Assembly: GCA_007922225.1 (NCBI GenBank)
Contig: ML679954.1
Span: 27,074,240-27,138,239 of the forward strand
Length of the DNA stretch: 64,000 nt
From: Emydura subglobosa
Lineage: Eukaryota > Chordata > Testudines > Chelidae
Direction: 5' to 3'
The translations under genes and the position numbers were made by a program. The notes under the pieces were generated by a model that saw only the letters and a program-made list of their open reading frames with translations, ran no database searches and was not told the origin of the DNA. Every line of letters starts with the position of its first letter. Position 1 is the stretch's first letter. This document shows, piece by piece, positions 1 to 10,343 of the stretch.

Positions 1-343
1 ATCGTATTCCCTTAGTGCTTCCTCAATTCAACTTCACATTAGACTCTTTTAAAAATACATTTTCTAACCATTGACCTATATTGCGTTGTTCACATTTGTG
101 ACTTGTATTGGTGTCTAGATTATTTTTCCTCTAGTGAACAATCACAGCACCTTTCTTAAAATGGTTTAAATTTATTACAAAATCCAGGTGTTACTTCGTC
201 TCTGGTTATTAGCACCTTTGTTCCGGTGTGGATATACACTAAATAAATAACTTTTTAATTGTGCCAATTAATGCTTCAGCAACTATAGTTCAAAGGTCTC
301 ATCACTTGAGAATGGACTGTTACCTCTCTCACTATGGCTATTT
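1..343. other. AT-rich sequence, nothing recognised
   Basis: No open frame of note, no repeat that I recognise and no splice-bounded frame. It simply precedes the foldback element that begins near 344. Confidence 0.5.
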
Positions 344-540
344 CTACACTATGAGTTAGGGGTATGATTTCCAGCTCGAGTACACACATTCATGCTACCT
401 TCCATCAAGCAAGCATGAGCTGTGCCTCCACTCTCTGTACTATGGTGGCTATTTTTATACTCAGGCTAGCTTGATGAGAGCTAGTCAAGCACGTGTAGGT
501 GAGCTGGGAATCCCACCCCTAGCTCACAGCATAGATGTAG
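344..540. mobile_element. Foldback MITE, hAT-like
   Basis: The two ends are imperfect inverted repeats. The left end reads CTACACTATGAGTTAGGGG and continues with TATGATTTCCAGCTCGAG. The reverse complement of the right end reads CTACATCTATGCTGTGAGC and continues with TAGGGGTGGGATTCCCAGC. The middle holds a second inverted pair, around CAAGCATGAGC and GCTAGCTTGATGAGAGCTAG. There is no coding capacity. Length near 200 bp, strong terminal symmetry and the CTACACT end fit the non-autonomous hAT-type elements abundant in turtles. Possible diverged 8-bp target duplications flank it (GCTATTTC and GCTTCTAT), but this is weak. The class is inferred from memory. Confidence 0.65.
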
Positions 541-758
541 CTTCTATGGTAAATGTACTGGGTTATTTTCCCTCAGTTACCCATGTCTGAATATAAAGCC
601 ATCACTTTCATAATAATAAATGATGTACCTGTTCAGTTAAGTATGTGATCAGGAAAATTCGTAACCTTTGATTATACACATTTCAGTATTTTCTGTTCTT
701 CGGTTTATAAATGTATGCCTAATTATAAATAAATAGCATTAAGCAGATTGGTTTTATA

Positions 759-772
759 TATATATATATTCA
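759..772. repeat. (TA)n microsatellite
   Basis: A short run of alternating T and A in an AT-rich context. The flanking 541-856 stretch holds nothing else recognised. Confidence 0.8.
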
Positions 773-1081
773 TTTCCCAAACAGATTTTCTTGCATTTTA
801 AGTTTGCTGTCAGATGGTCTTTTGTGATCTCTAAAATTCCCTTCAAAATGTCTGAGTTACTTTACATACACAACTCTCATTAACTGTTTAGGGAGCCAAG
901 TTAGATGCTCCTCACCCCTCTCAAAAATCTCTCTTTCCTCCTTTATCCTCATCCTTCTTTTCCATCCTCTGGCTCCTCCTCTTCCTCCACTCACACACAC
1001 ACATTTTGCCTGTCTAGCTCTTTTTAATTTACCCTGTATCTCCTCTACTCCAGCACTATCTTTTTGACAGCTCACTCTTAC

Positions 1082-1122
1082 TTGATTTGACCCTTTGGCA
1101 GGTATGGGTTTTAGTGACTCAA
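1082..1122 (-). CDS. Candidate exon 4 of an unrecognised minus-strand gene
   Basis: Read on the minus strand, GCTTTTAG precedes base 1122 and CAA|GTAAGA follows base 1082. The 41-bp exon begins with two bases that complete a codon, then reads ESLKPIPAKGSNQ. This entry phase matches the phase in which candidate exon 3 (3942-3496) would leave. The pyrimidine tract is poor, so the acceptor is weak. The same frame stays open past the donor through a basic, Glu/Arg-rich stretch (EEIQGKLKRARQ) to a stop at 857-859. The exon could therefore be longer: a GTGAGT donor lies near 1000, or it could be terminal. I do not recognise the protein. Part of the extended frame comes from a TGTG microsatellite, which lowers its credibility. 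Confidence 0.25.
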
Positions 1123-3495
1123 CTAAAAGCTTTCTCTCGCGCCTTCCTGTCTCTTTTCACTATTTGCACATTGAGATGGTAACAAATGTTTGTGTTGCTT
1201 AGCAAATATTTACATGTAATTATGTTGGAGACTTTGGGCCTCTATATCCCATAATATCATCTTATCCATACCTCAGCTGAAGAAATTACACCATGAGAAC
1301 AAACTTCATCTGTTGGGATCATAATAGGAGGAGATAGGTCTTGAGATTCTATACATAAATCCTCTGAATTTTCTTCAGTCAAGAAGCTGGTTGACGAGTG
1401 TGTGCTTGCATAAGGGATGGCTAAAAATGGTATTCAAAACCTCTGCAACTACCATCTTATGATCATGGTTAGGAGATGTCTGAAATGATGGACATGTTGT
1501 TCCAGGCTATATTGAGGCTATTTTCATTCTGTAACTTCTCTCAGGGATATCAGAAGGCACACAGACCTGCTTGGGGTGCTACACTTTCTCACTGTACAGT
1601 GCAACATACTAATACATCCATTTCTTTGCCATACTTGACTTCGCTACTCTACTAGAGATTGTCACATTTGGTAAATATGGCACTATAAGAGACCAGCTAA
1701 AAGTATCATAACATGTATATAAGCAGATGGCATACTAGCAAAAATTTAATCATATATGTATCAGACAAAATCCAAGCTTTTGCTACAATACAGCATTAGG
1801 CAGGATAGGCCAGCTGATACACCTCTGCGCTTGAACAGCTATCAAGTAAACTTTGGGAGGTAACACCCATACATCATGAAGAAATGATGTATCTAACACA
1901 GTCAAAACTACAATTGGTTTACTGGGGAGGGTAAGAAAGGTCTTCCAGTTGAGTGGGTTTTTTTCCCCCGCTTGTTATATCAACAATCTTAGGTAATATA
2001 GTTCCAAATGCATTAATTAATTAATAAATACGTTCTAACTTTGACAGTCAATGGCAAATCAGGTAGGGCCCCTTAGTTACAAGAATCCATAGAGAGGGCA
2101 ACACAGGGAGCTCCTAAGTTTCTTGCTGATTGGCCTTTGGGATAAGGAAAAATATATAAACTGGCAGCTAGTTTAGCAAAGTCATGCCAAAGGACAAAGT
2201 CCTTCAACTTACAGGCCTTTTCATGTTTTAGGGAATCATTGGCCTTGTTAAATGAACTAGGGAAACAAAAAAAAAAAGACTCCAACTCACATTGCAAGTG
2301 TTGTAGCCAGGCCTATGAATTTTCAACAATGTTAGGGTGTAAATTGCGCTCTTATAGTGCAATGATTTATTTGCATGTTTAAGGAAATATGTATGAGTCA
2401 GATTCTTGACTAACACCAAGATAAGGAGTCCCTTTGACTATCCTGATAAAATACTGTAAACCATATCTGACAAATTAAATTACAAATCTTATCCCTGTCT
2501 GCTCTACTAACACATTCTTATTCACATCACATTCCTGAACAGGGAGAGAGCTCCAAGTTCAATATATGTATTGCAGTCAAAGAAATCTGTAGAATAGCTG
2601 CCAAATCTGTCTGTGTGAATCCCAATGCACTCATGTAGGTTCATTGGCACTATATGGGAGTTTGCTTTTTTTATTCACTAAGATGAGCTAATACAATATT
2701 TTCAAGGTATAGGATTGACAAAAAACGGCTTTCTGAAGAATTAAATGGCATTTAGAGAGGAAAAAGGTCTTCATGTGTTTAAATTAAATATTGGTTTGAT
2801 CTGCCAACAAAATTAAAAACAGACTTTTATGCATAGAGATCATGACTGACATATTTTGATTATGATGAGGCTAATGTGCATGTACTGTGCAGCCGTAATG
2901 ACTTATCAGAGGAAGTCTTGTTGATGTCCCTTTTCTTCCATAACACTGTGTAGAAGGGGAACAAAAACAGCATGCCCTTTTTTGGAATCACTGCACTACA
3001 CCATCTATTCCAGCACGTAAGCCTGGTTACAGAATGTAACAGGGATTGGGCTCGGTCACCAGTTCTTCGACCAGTCAAGGGTCTGCCAGAATGAAATCAT
3101 TTCTGCTCTAAGTAGCTGGTTCCAGAACAGTCTTTAGCCTCCTCTTATGTGTGGTGCCTGTCTGTGCACCCAATGGGCTTCTATGGCAGCTGGGGCTTGC
3201 CAGATTGAGCCTCATACCAGCCACACACCACTTTTCCCATCCTTACCTCCCCGTGGGTGCAGCAAAAGATCTGGCCTAACGCAGCCCAAGATTATGCTTA
3301 TAGAGTGCCACGGGACATGTAAATATAGCTAATTAGAATGACAAACTACTCTGTATGTTACATCTTTCTGCTTCTTTTTTATGTACTGTAACATGGGGGC
3401 TGGACATTTTGTTAATATTTTATGTTTTCAACATAGTTCCCCATACAAAATAGTCTTTATAGATAAAATATTTATTTTATTGGCAGCAGTTTTAC
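1123..3495. other. Putative intron or intergenic AT-rich sequence
   Basis: No repeat family or long frame is recognised with confidence. It holds scattered homopolymers such as a T/C run near 1960 and an A run near 2268, and a GC-richer patch near 3130-3320 that I cannot classify. If the flanking candidate exons belong to one gene, this is its intron. Confidence 0.35.
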
Positions 3496-3942
3496 TTTGC
3501 CATGCTGCTGTACTTCTTTGATGAACTGTGGAAGATATGTTTTCATCGGCAACATCTGGCAACCTGGCACCCACTCTAGGCAGCTGGATTGGTAACTTTA
3601 GAGTTGCTTCTGGGTCTTTCATATAATTAGTCTGCTTATAGGCCATCTGGGTTGCTTTGTCTTCACTGTTACCATTTTCTCTTTTTTCTGAAGAAAGTGT
3701 GTACTGTACATTTAAGTCCTTTGAAAAAACAATTAATCCATCCTCTGGTTTGTATGCAAGTTCTCTTACAAATGTCCATGCTGTCTTTGCCTGATAATAT
3801 AGCAACACCATTTTGAGTCCTCATTCTGCTGTGCTAACTTTTTTTGTGACACTGGAGTAAAATTTACAGTTTTTGCAGTGCAATGAAGTTGCAGTTTTTC
3901 CTCAGCAAGTGAAAGCAGATTACTTTCTTGGGAATAAGGTCC
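3496..3942 (-). CDS. Candidate exon 3, unknown protein, one frameshift
   Basis: On the minus strand a good acceptor, TTTTTATTTTGTTTAG, precedes base 3942. The frame opens GPYSQESNLLSLAEEKLQLH and runs 44 codons to NEDSK. A single-base shift at the four-A run (plus-strand T run 3811-3814) then moves the open frame by one. The second part starts MVLLYYQAKTAWTFVRELAY, includes PEDGLIVFSKDLNVQ and LPIQLPRVGARLPDVADE, and stays open to a stop at 3428-3430. A usable donor, CAAA|GTAAAA, ends the exon at 3496 in phase 1, which matches candidate exon 4. Composition is charged and Ser/Gln-rich, as in a disordered or coiled-coil protein. I do not recognise the family. The two open halves meeting at a homopolymer suggest an assembly indel, or a decaying gene. 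AATAAA just past the donor also allows a terminal exon. Confidence 0.45.
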
Positions 3943-4085
3943 CTAAACAAAATAAAAATGATGAATACAAAGGATTCTAGTTTAAGCAAAATAAAGGTAT
4001 GGTGACAAAATACAGCCTTCTCTTCATTGTAAAGGATTCTATGTACCCTTGCTGGGCAATAGCAATTAAAAAACTTTAGATTTAC

Positions 4086-4130
4086 CCCTGGATTTCAAGA
4101 GGAGATCCCCTTTCCATTCTAGCATCGGTG
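4086..4130 (-). CDS. Candidate exon 2 (45 bp), unknown protein
   Basis: On the minus strand the acceptor TTTAATTCCAG precedes base 4130 and the donor GG|GTAAAT follows base 4086. One frame is open and reads TDARMERGSPLEIQ with one base before and two after. Its entry phase fits the exit phase of candidate exon 1 (6614-6545). Its exit phase does not fit the open frame of exon 3 (3942). One extra G in the GGGG run at the donor would bring the two into frame. The exon is short, so chance is possible. The support is the phase agreement upstream and the paired splice signals. Confidence 0.3.
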
Positions 4131-4139
4131 CTGGAATTA

Positions 4140-4720
4140 AATGTGCTGGCTTGAAGTGGTTTCCATCATACACAAGATTTACAGTTTGGTTCAATGGCTC
4201 TCAGCACCCCCACTATACAAATTGGTCCAGCATCCCTGCAATAGCAGTTGGAAAAGCTAATTTCTCCATTTATGGAAGATCTCTTAAAAACATTAACAAA
4301 CCCTTGACTTCATTGGGGTTTTGTGTGTCACTATGGAAGTAAAAAGCAACTCTAGCAAATTCAGCACAGCACAGCAAGCTCCAGCATCAGGTAGACACAG
4401 AGATAGCGTAAGAGCCTCTTCCAGCTCAATCCCATGGTTGGGGGGCAAAGGACCATAGGTGTGGTTCCCCTGCCTTGTGGCTGCTATAATGGTCCCTTAG
4501 GGCCATAAAAAGCTGGGTTAAGTTAGAACTGCCCTTTGGCTGTTCTACTTATGCCAGGGGATTAGACTGGCACAGTGCAACACCAACAAATAGTGGCTTA
4601 AAGTCACCAATGTGCCATACCCCACTTGTGAGGTACTATGTAAAACACAATCGCAGCCTGGAACTGGGTCCAGAACAAATGTAATGTCATGCTTTTCAAA
4701 TGCATGTTCATTAAAAACAG
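4140..4720. other. Unclassified, GC-richer stretch with repeat-like wording
   Basis: Segments such as CCAGCTCAATCCCATGG and TAGTGGCTTAAAGTCACCAA resemble old turtle interspersed repeats, but I cannot name a family. No coding frame is convincing. In the gene model it would be intronic. Confidence 0.25.
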
Positions 4721-5492
4721 CAGCAGCAATTGATTTGTAATACGTTTTAACAAAGTATGTTTGTTTTCAATGGCATTAAAGCTTGAAATTGTTCAACCTA
4801 GTCCTCAGAATTCCTCCTTCAAACCTGAGAGATCTATTGTTACATTTCACTCTAGAAATAAGCAGTCCATGAAAAATTTCTCCTTTGGATGACCCACACA
4901 TGTAATTGCCTATGAGATTTATACATGAACAACTAGAACTCATCAGCAGCCTAAAGGAACATTTTTGTCACCCTTCTATTCTTGAGACTAGTTGTAATCA
5001 CAGCTTTTACTTGCACTTACTGGAGACAGGTTTGGGCCTGGTAACTGAAGACATAATATCCAATCGCTGAAAGTTAATGTTTCACAGGAAATGAGCTGAC
5101 ATTATTATGCAAATTAGATGGCCTGAAGATAAAATCATCCACTTTGATTATGAGGGTGCTAGGTGCAGAATTTTATACATCTGATTTCTGTGATTGGAGT
5201 CAACATATGCAGTTTCTCATAAAAGGGATGTAATATTCTCTTTTGTTTTATGAAAATTTAGACTGATTTGGAGTTTGACGTATCTTATTATAGCTGAAGA
5301 AGGAGGAAGTGCCAAGGATGTAACTGATCTTCCATTTTGGTCTAACGTTACATCGTGAGCAGAAGGCTCAGTGCTGCAAGATGCTGACTGTCCTCAAATT
5401 CCATTTACTTCCTTCCTAAGCATCGCACAGGATCAAGAAATGAAAAGAGAAGTAGAAATCACTATTTTTCCTTAATGCATCTCTGGATCTCA

Positions 5493-5592
5493 NNNNNNNN
5501 NNNNNNNNNNNNNNNNNNNNNNNNNNNNNNNNNNNNNNNNNNNNNNNNNNNNNNNNNNNNNNNNNNNNNNNNNNNNNNNNNNNNNNNNNNNN
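5493..5592. other. Assembly gap of 100 N
   Basis: Exactly 100 N, the usual placeholder for a gap of unknown size. The flanks are near copies of each other: ATGCATCTCTGGATCTCA ends the left side and ATGCAACTCTGGATCCCA begins the right side, 16 of 18 matching. A poly-C/(CA)n tract starts about 37 bases to the right and may explain the break. Open frames read across the N run are artefacts. Confidence 0.95.
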
Positions 5593-5628
5593 ATGCAACT
5601 CTGGATCCCAAGCAATAATTAACAGCAA

Positions 5629-5677
5629 CCCCCCCCCCCCCCCCCCCCACCCCCCCCCCCCCACACACACACACACG
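5629..5677. repeat. Poly-C followed by (CA)n low-complexity tract
   Basis: About thirty C interrupted by one A, then a short CA dinucleotide run. On the opposite strand this gives a false Gly-rich open frame. It lies beside the assembly gap. Confidence 0.9.
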
Positions 5678-6544
5678 CTACTGAAGAAGCAGAGGGTTTT
5701 CTTTTTATGGCTGAAGATGCCAAGTGAAAAGGGTTTTCTGAAAACACATTTTATTCCAGTTTTTATCATAAAATATGGTACTTCCATTTTTTAGCATTTG
5801 GGAGTTTTTTAAATAATTGGGTCTACTACCTTGCCTTTCCAAAATATAAGTGAACAAGAAAATAAAGTCTTACCTTTGTTAATGTGAGACACCTTATAAG
5901 GTTTTAAGTTCAATTATTTCTTAATAAATAGTTCAGCTACCTTTCCAGTGATTTGACATGTGCCTATGATAATTGCAGTATTTTTCTATTCTAGCATATT
6001 TTCTGATTTACCTTCACATTCAAAAGAGTCTTTTTTTTCTTCCCTTTTTTTTAAGAGCCCCTCTCTCTATGCTCCAGATTCTTTCTGAAGATTGTGCACA
6101 GGTAAACCTCTTTCATGAGGTTTACGATGTACAAACATATATTCCATTTTATACTACTGGTCTATTTATTGGATTAGCTAGAGGATTTGATGTGCAATCT
6201 TAAAATGATATTGAAAACACATAGCACTTCTATTGTAGCTAAGGAAATCAGCTTTAGCATTAGAGAGACCTTGTATCAGGCATTATGTATAGACCTTTAG
6301 CTTTTTATCATGACTGTTCTTTGTTGCTATGGCAACAGAATTAACCATTTCATTAATATAATAGAATAAAAAACCTTCATTCATTTCTACATTCCTGGAT
6401 AAGCTACATTCAGATTTCAAAACACTTGGTGCATTTGTGTCCCTTCTCTCCTTACCCCCAAATATTTCTCAGTGCTTCAAAAGGTTGTGGATATTTTTAA
6501 AAGAAAAAAGAAAAAAAAGCTATATATTTTATAATTAAATTTAC

Positions 6545-6614
6545 CTTGGTTTCATTGGCTGGCTTCTGTTAAGTGTCCCCTGAGTAGGGAAACAGACTTC
6601 AGCACCAGCAACCT
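6545..6614 (-). CDS. Candidate exon 1 (70 bp), unknown protein
   Basis: On the minus strand CTGTTTTCCTGCTTTCAG is a near-ideal acceptor before base 6614, and CCAAG|GTAAAT is a good donor after base 6545. Of the three frames only one is open: two bases, then VAGAEVCFPTQGTLNRSQPM and two more codons, then two bases. The phase joins candidate exon 2 at 4130. This is the best pair of splice signals in the window. No upstream exon was found, so if the gene is real its 5' part lies at higher coordinates or beyond the window. I do not recognise the peptide. Confidence 0.4.
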
Positions 6615-7014
6615 CTGAAAGCAGGAAAACAGTCATTTAACCTCATAAAAAAACAACAATTGCATATATTAATGAAAATCACTTGTTTCTGATCAGCTTT
6701 TGCGTTAAGACTGGCAAGATGTGTTCTACTGTAAATGCTAAATGGTGCCCTCATCAATGTGAGTTACCCAAAATGTTGCTAAACCATCATTTTAAAAGCA
6801 GGCACAATGATACACACTATTAATGTGCTCCTACTTCTGCCCACAGTTTGTGATGGTGAATGAGAACAAATGTCCTATTGCAAGAAAACGTTAATTTAAA
6901 AAAGGTGCACCTGTCAACAGAAAGCCACTGCTGCACTATACAATGTGGGGAGTCATTGCATGTTTACATTTATCCTCTCTACTCAAGAAGTTCCATTTAT
7001 ACGGGTACATTTTT

Positions 7015-7215
7015 GGGGGCGGAATCCTTAGTTCTGATGGATATGTGCACAGCGCAGCTCAGGTGCAAAAGTGACCTCATTCTCTCCTTTGCCGTACCCC
7101 ACTCCTGGAACATCCCTGAGCTTGTCTGGGCCTCCAGTGTAAATTTGAGCAACTTAAAGGCTGCTCTAAAGAAAGCAGACACCCAGTGCAGTGCAGGATC
7201 TGAGCCATTGTTTTG
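7015..7215 (+). mobile_element. Possible LINE (CR1/L2 group) ORF2 tail fragment
   Basis: In the plus frame, LRCKSDLILSFAVPHSWN, then IPELVWASSVNLSNLKAALK, resembles the C-terminal end of CR1/L2-type ORF2 proteins. There a motif like 'AF-V-P--WN-LP' is followed by 'SL--FK--LK'. The match is short and diverged, and no 3' tail was recognised after it. Origin from such a LINE is inferred. Confidence 0.35.
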
Positions 7216-8201
7216 TTGTCCTTCCAAAAACCTCTTTCAATGCAAGATTCATAGGAAGAATTTAATTTGAAATTTATCATTATTGCCAAGGTCATGCCCA
7301 TAACCATGACAACTGTGTTAGAGTTTATTTTTGCTAATCTAGTGCTAAGTTAGTAATATGAAACTGAAGTTTTACTGGAAACAGCAGATGTGTAAACTGA
7401 TTTTTGAAAAATGAGTTAACTAACTTCAAAGGATAAATCCTTTCATTCAAAGTTTAAAAGTAATAGCACGCGAGCATATTGGCTGCTATGGGACTGTTCA
7501 TTCATTTGCGTTTGAGAGAATGTATAAATTATATAATCTACAAGTGCTCGTGGAATCTAGATAATTCACATATTCTGGCATTGCCACTGGAATTACATTT
7601 TAACTGATTCCGCCCAAAATACTGGGTTATGTAAGACATGTCCAGAAACTCAGTAGGAGAATGTGCATAATAATGAAGCTGGCAGGGTGAAGGATGCATT
7701 GCAACCAGTGGCACAAGAACCTTAACACAAATTCTCAGAATGATAGAAAAAGCACCAGCGCCAAATTTTCTCACTGCCTTATGTTGGTCAATGTACAGTG
7801 ACGGCATCCTTCCAGCCACTTAGTAACAGAGGACTTATTTGCATCTAATATTGCAAAATGCTGTTTTCTGGCCTTTTGAAATAGTAAACTGAGTACTTCC
7901 CAGTCTGGCAATGGTAGGCTTGTGAATTCAGGGACAGAGTCATTGGCAATATGACAATTTACACCAACAGAAGATCTGCTCTGTAGCGATGAATAAAGAA
8001 CTCAGAATCACTAACTGTGATCTACACTTAAATGTTACTTTTACACATAGTGTTGTAATCACTCTACATGGTGACACATCTAGTCTTTTCTATCTTTTGT
8101 TACAGCTATTGAACTACTAAGCATTGTTAAAAAATTTAAAATTAACTGGTAATCATCCACTTTAGACACATTCAATGAATAAGGGCAAGTCATTTTTATC
8201 T
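7216..8201. other. No recognised feature
   Basis: AT-rich sequence. A minus frame near 7538-7819 is open for 93 codons but has no splice support or familiar motif. Confidence 0.4.
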
Positions 8202-8215
8202 GGGGGGGGGGGGGG
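8202..8215. repeat. G14 homopolymer
   Basis: Fourteen consecutive G, followed by CCGGGAGGG. Its length is unreliable in any assembly, and it could form a quadruplex. Confidence 0.9.
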
Positions 8216-8404
8216 CCGGGAGGGACATGATTGTGTTGAAACTCTCCTGGTCTGAATGTGATGAAAAATAATTGTATTTGAAAGAAGGATTTAAAAATTC
8301 ATAGTATTTCATAAGAGCGGTGCACCAATTAAAAGGACAGGACTGATGAGGGAGAAAGCTTGTGTACTAAGTAATGCAGCTGCCACTGACCTCAGTTTGT
8401 GGGC

Positions 8405-8535
8405 CTCTGGAAGTCTCAACTTCTCAGCCACCTTTTGCCATTCTGGAAAATGGAGGTACAATACTTGCTTACCTGCCTCACAGGAACATTCTGTTGGTTG
8501 ATTAATGTGCATACAGCACTTCGAATATGTAATGA
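8405..8535 (+). repeat. MIR-type SINE remnant
   Basis: The order of words fits the MIR consensus in the plus sense: TCTCAGCCACC, then TTCTGGAAAATGGAGGTA, CTTGCTTACCTGCCTCACAG, and TGTGCATACAGCACTTCGAA, as in the usual 'cctcagtttccccat', 'aaaatggggata', 'tacctacctcacagg', 'aagcgctttgaa'. It is diverged but collinear. Confidence 0.65.
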
Positions 8536-8757
8536 GCGATGTAAGTATAAATATGATTTTATTTCACCTTTTGTTGCAAATCTTTTGTACTTACTTCTTG
8601 CGTAATACCGATGACTTCTAAACTTAATTCATTTAATAAAATGGATGTGTAAGAAGGATGTCATAGTTGTATTTTAATGTTTGATAACTAACTATATGAA
8701 AGAAAGCTTTTCCTATTAGTTCTGGCATGTTGCTTCCGAATGCCTTGGTAGCAATTA

Positions 8758-8890
8758 ATTATTATTTTTCTTACTTTGCATTGAGATAGTACCTAAATAT
8801 CCCAGTTAAGGATTGAGCCTGCCTTGTGCTAGGCACTTCACAAACGATGCAAAGCCAGTCTCTGAGCTCTTGAGTAACTGAGGTCTTGAA
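8758..8890 (-). mobile_element. L2-type LINE 3' end (antisense)
   Basis: ATTATTATTTTTC, then TGCTAGGCACTTCACAAACG and AGTCTCTGAGCTCTTGAGTA follow the reverse complement of the amniote L2-like tail, which normally reads 'gctaggcgctgtacaaacaca', 'cagtccctgccc', 'gagcttacaatct'. Only the 3' part is present. Confidence 0.55.
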
Positions 8891-10290
8891 TTTGATGCTT
8901 GTGTGTGAGGCTCTTTAAAAGAACTAAGTAAATCATATTTCCCATTAAAAAATAGTAAAAATCAATGTTAAAGTAGCATCATCAAAGACCATGGGACTGC
9001 TCAGGTGAGTAAGGATTTGCAGAATCGGGCCCCAAATTTGCATTTGTTGACAAATTCTATCATTATGCCAGGAAATGATATTCTTGGAGTTGCTTCCCTT
9101 TCCTGCACAAGAGGGCAGCGTTTCACTAAATCCAAAGAGCATGGAGCTTGGGAAGAACTTTTGTCAATTTTCAGTAAGGCTACCACATGCAATATCTTAC
9201 TAATTGTTTGGATTTTCTAATTGTTTCAGTCACAAGTAATTTAATGCATGAAGTAAGATATTGCCTAGCTTATAGCTATTAACTAATTGTCTAAAGAAAG
9301 TGTGTATCCCTAATGTGTCAGGAATTCCAACACTTGTTAACTATTTTGCTGTCAGTCCTAAGATTTGAGTGGTACACTGCAGTCCAAATGTTTATATTAC
9401 TGCTGACATTTTATCACCAATGTTACATAAATATTTGAATACCTTATTCCACTGTGGTCTACAGCAGTCTTTTTGTAATGAATGAAAAGTGTAACCTTCA
9501 GGTTATGATAGCATACATGCTGTTGAGTCTCTAAATGTGAAAAGATGTGTTTCTATATTCAGATGTCTGGCTTTATCCTGGTTATCTATAATATGGATGA
9601 GGCCTTACAAGTATACTATACTACAATATCAGTGATACTGTAACATTCCTTATTTAGTACTCAAAATTTACCAGCCATTAGCACACATTGGTATCAGAGA
9701 TATAGTAGTTATTATTTCCTATTCCAGCTTTCTAGTGGCCAACACTGTATATTGGGAAAAAATAATTTATAGAGGAATAATTAAAATTTCAAATATTATT
9801 CAGTTAACAAAATAAAATTGGTTACCTACTAAACAAGGGGGAAAAAACTGTTACTGTTTTTACATATGCACTCCAGCCAGATTGACTGCAACTATAGATA
9901 AAGTGACTATATTTTAGAATTTCAGCAGGAAATGAATCAGGTCCTTATCACTTAAACTGGGGTTGAACATTTCTGAAAGGAATCTTAAGCAAACAAACAG
10001 GCTTACATGTATCTATCTGTAATACATTGCTTATAGAGTTACATATTTCATACCAATCCTAGATGCTTGTTAACTAAAGTCCAATGTCAAATCCTCCTTT
10101 TAAAAGAAGTTAATTGAGCATCTCCTAATACATCTGTCCACAGCAAATAACATAGACCTTTCCCTATTAGTCTTCAAGCCAGGTTGTGAAGGAGAACCAG
10201 TGTCACTAGTACTGATGGACGTTCTCCTGTGATCCATGGATAAAAAAGACAAAAATCTGTACTTATACTCCTAAAATGAGCCACCGCAGT
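8891..10290. other. No recognised gene; a possible half-foldback near 9000
   Basis: TCAGGTGAGTAAGGATTTGC followed by AGAATCGGGCCCC (about 9000-9032) resembles one arm of the palindromic turtle element also seen near 28230. The rest is AT-rich with no repeat or frame that I can defend. Confidence 0.35.
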
Positions 10291-10343
10291 CACCATGGAA
10301 AATCATTGGATATTGCTGTCCTTCTGCAGAGACGTGGCAGGGA

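Noticed and set aside
5416..5787. Minus-strand open frame of 123 codons across the N gap
   Set aside because: Thirty-four codons are N, and the Gly-rich part is the reverse of the poly-C/(CA)n tract.
5840..5905. Possible extra minus-strand exon ending at the strong donor CAAAG|GTAAGA (donor at 5873)
   Set aside because: No acceptor precedes an open frame; stops occur in all frames within about 45 bases upstream of the donor.
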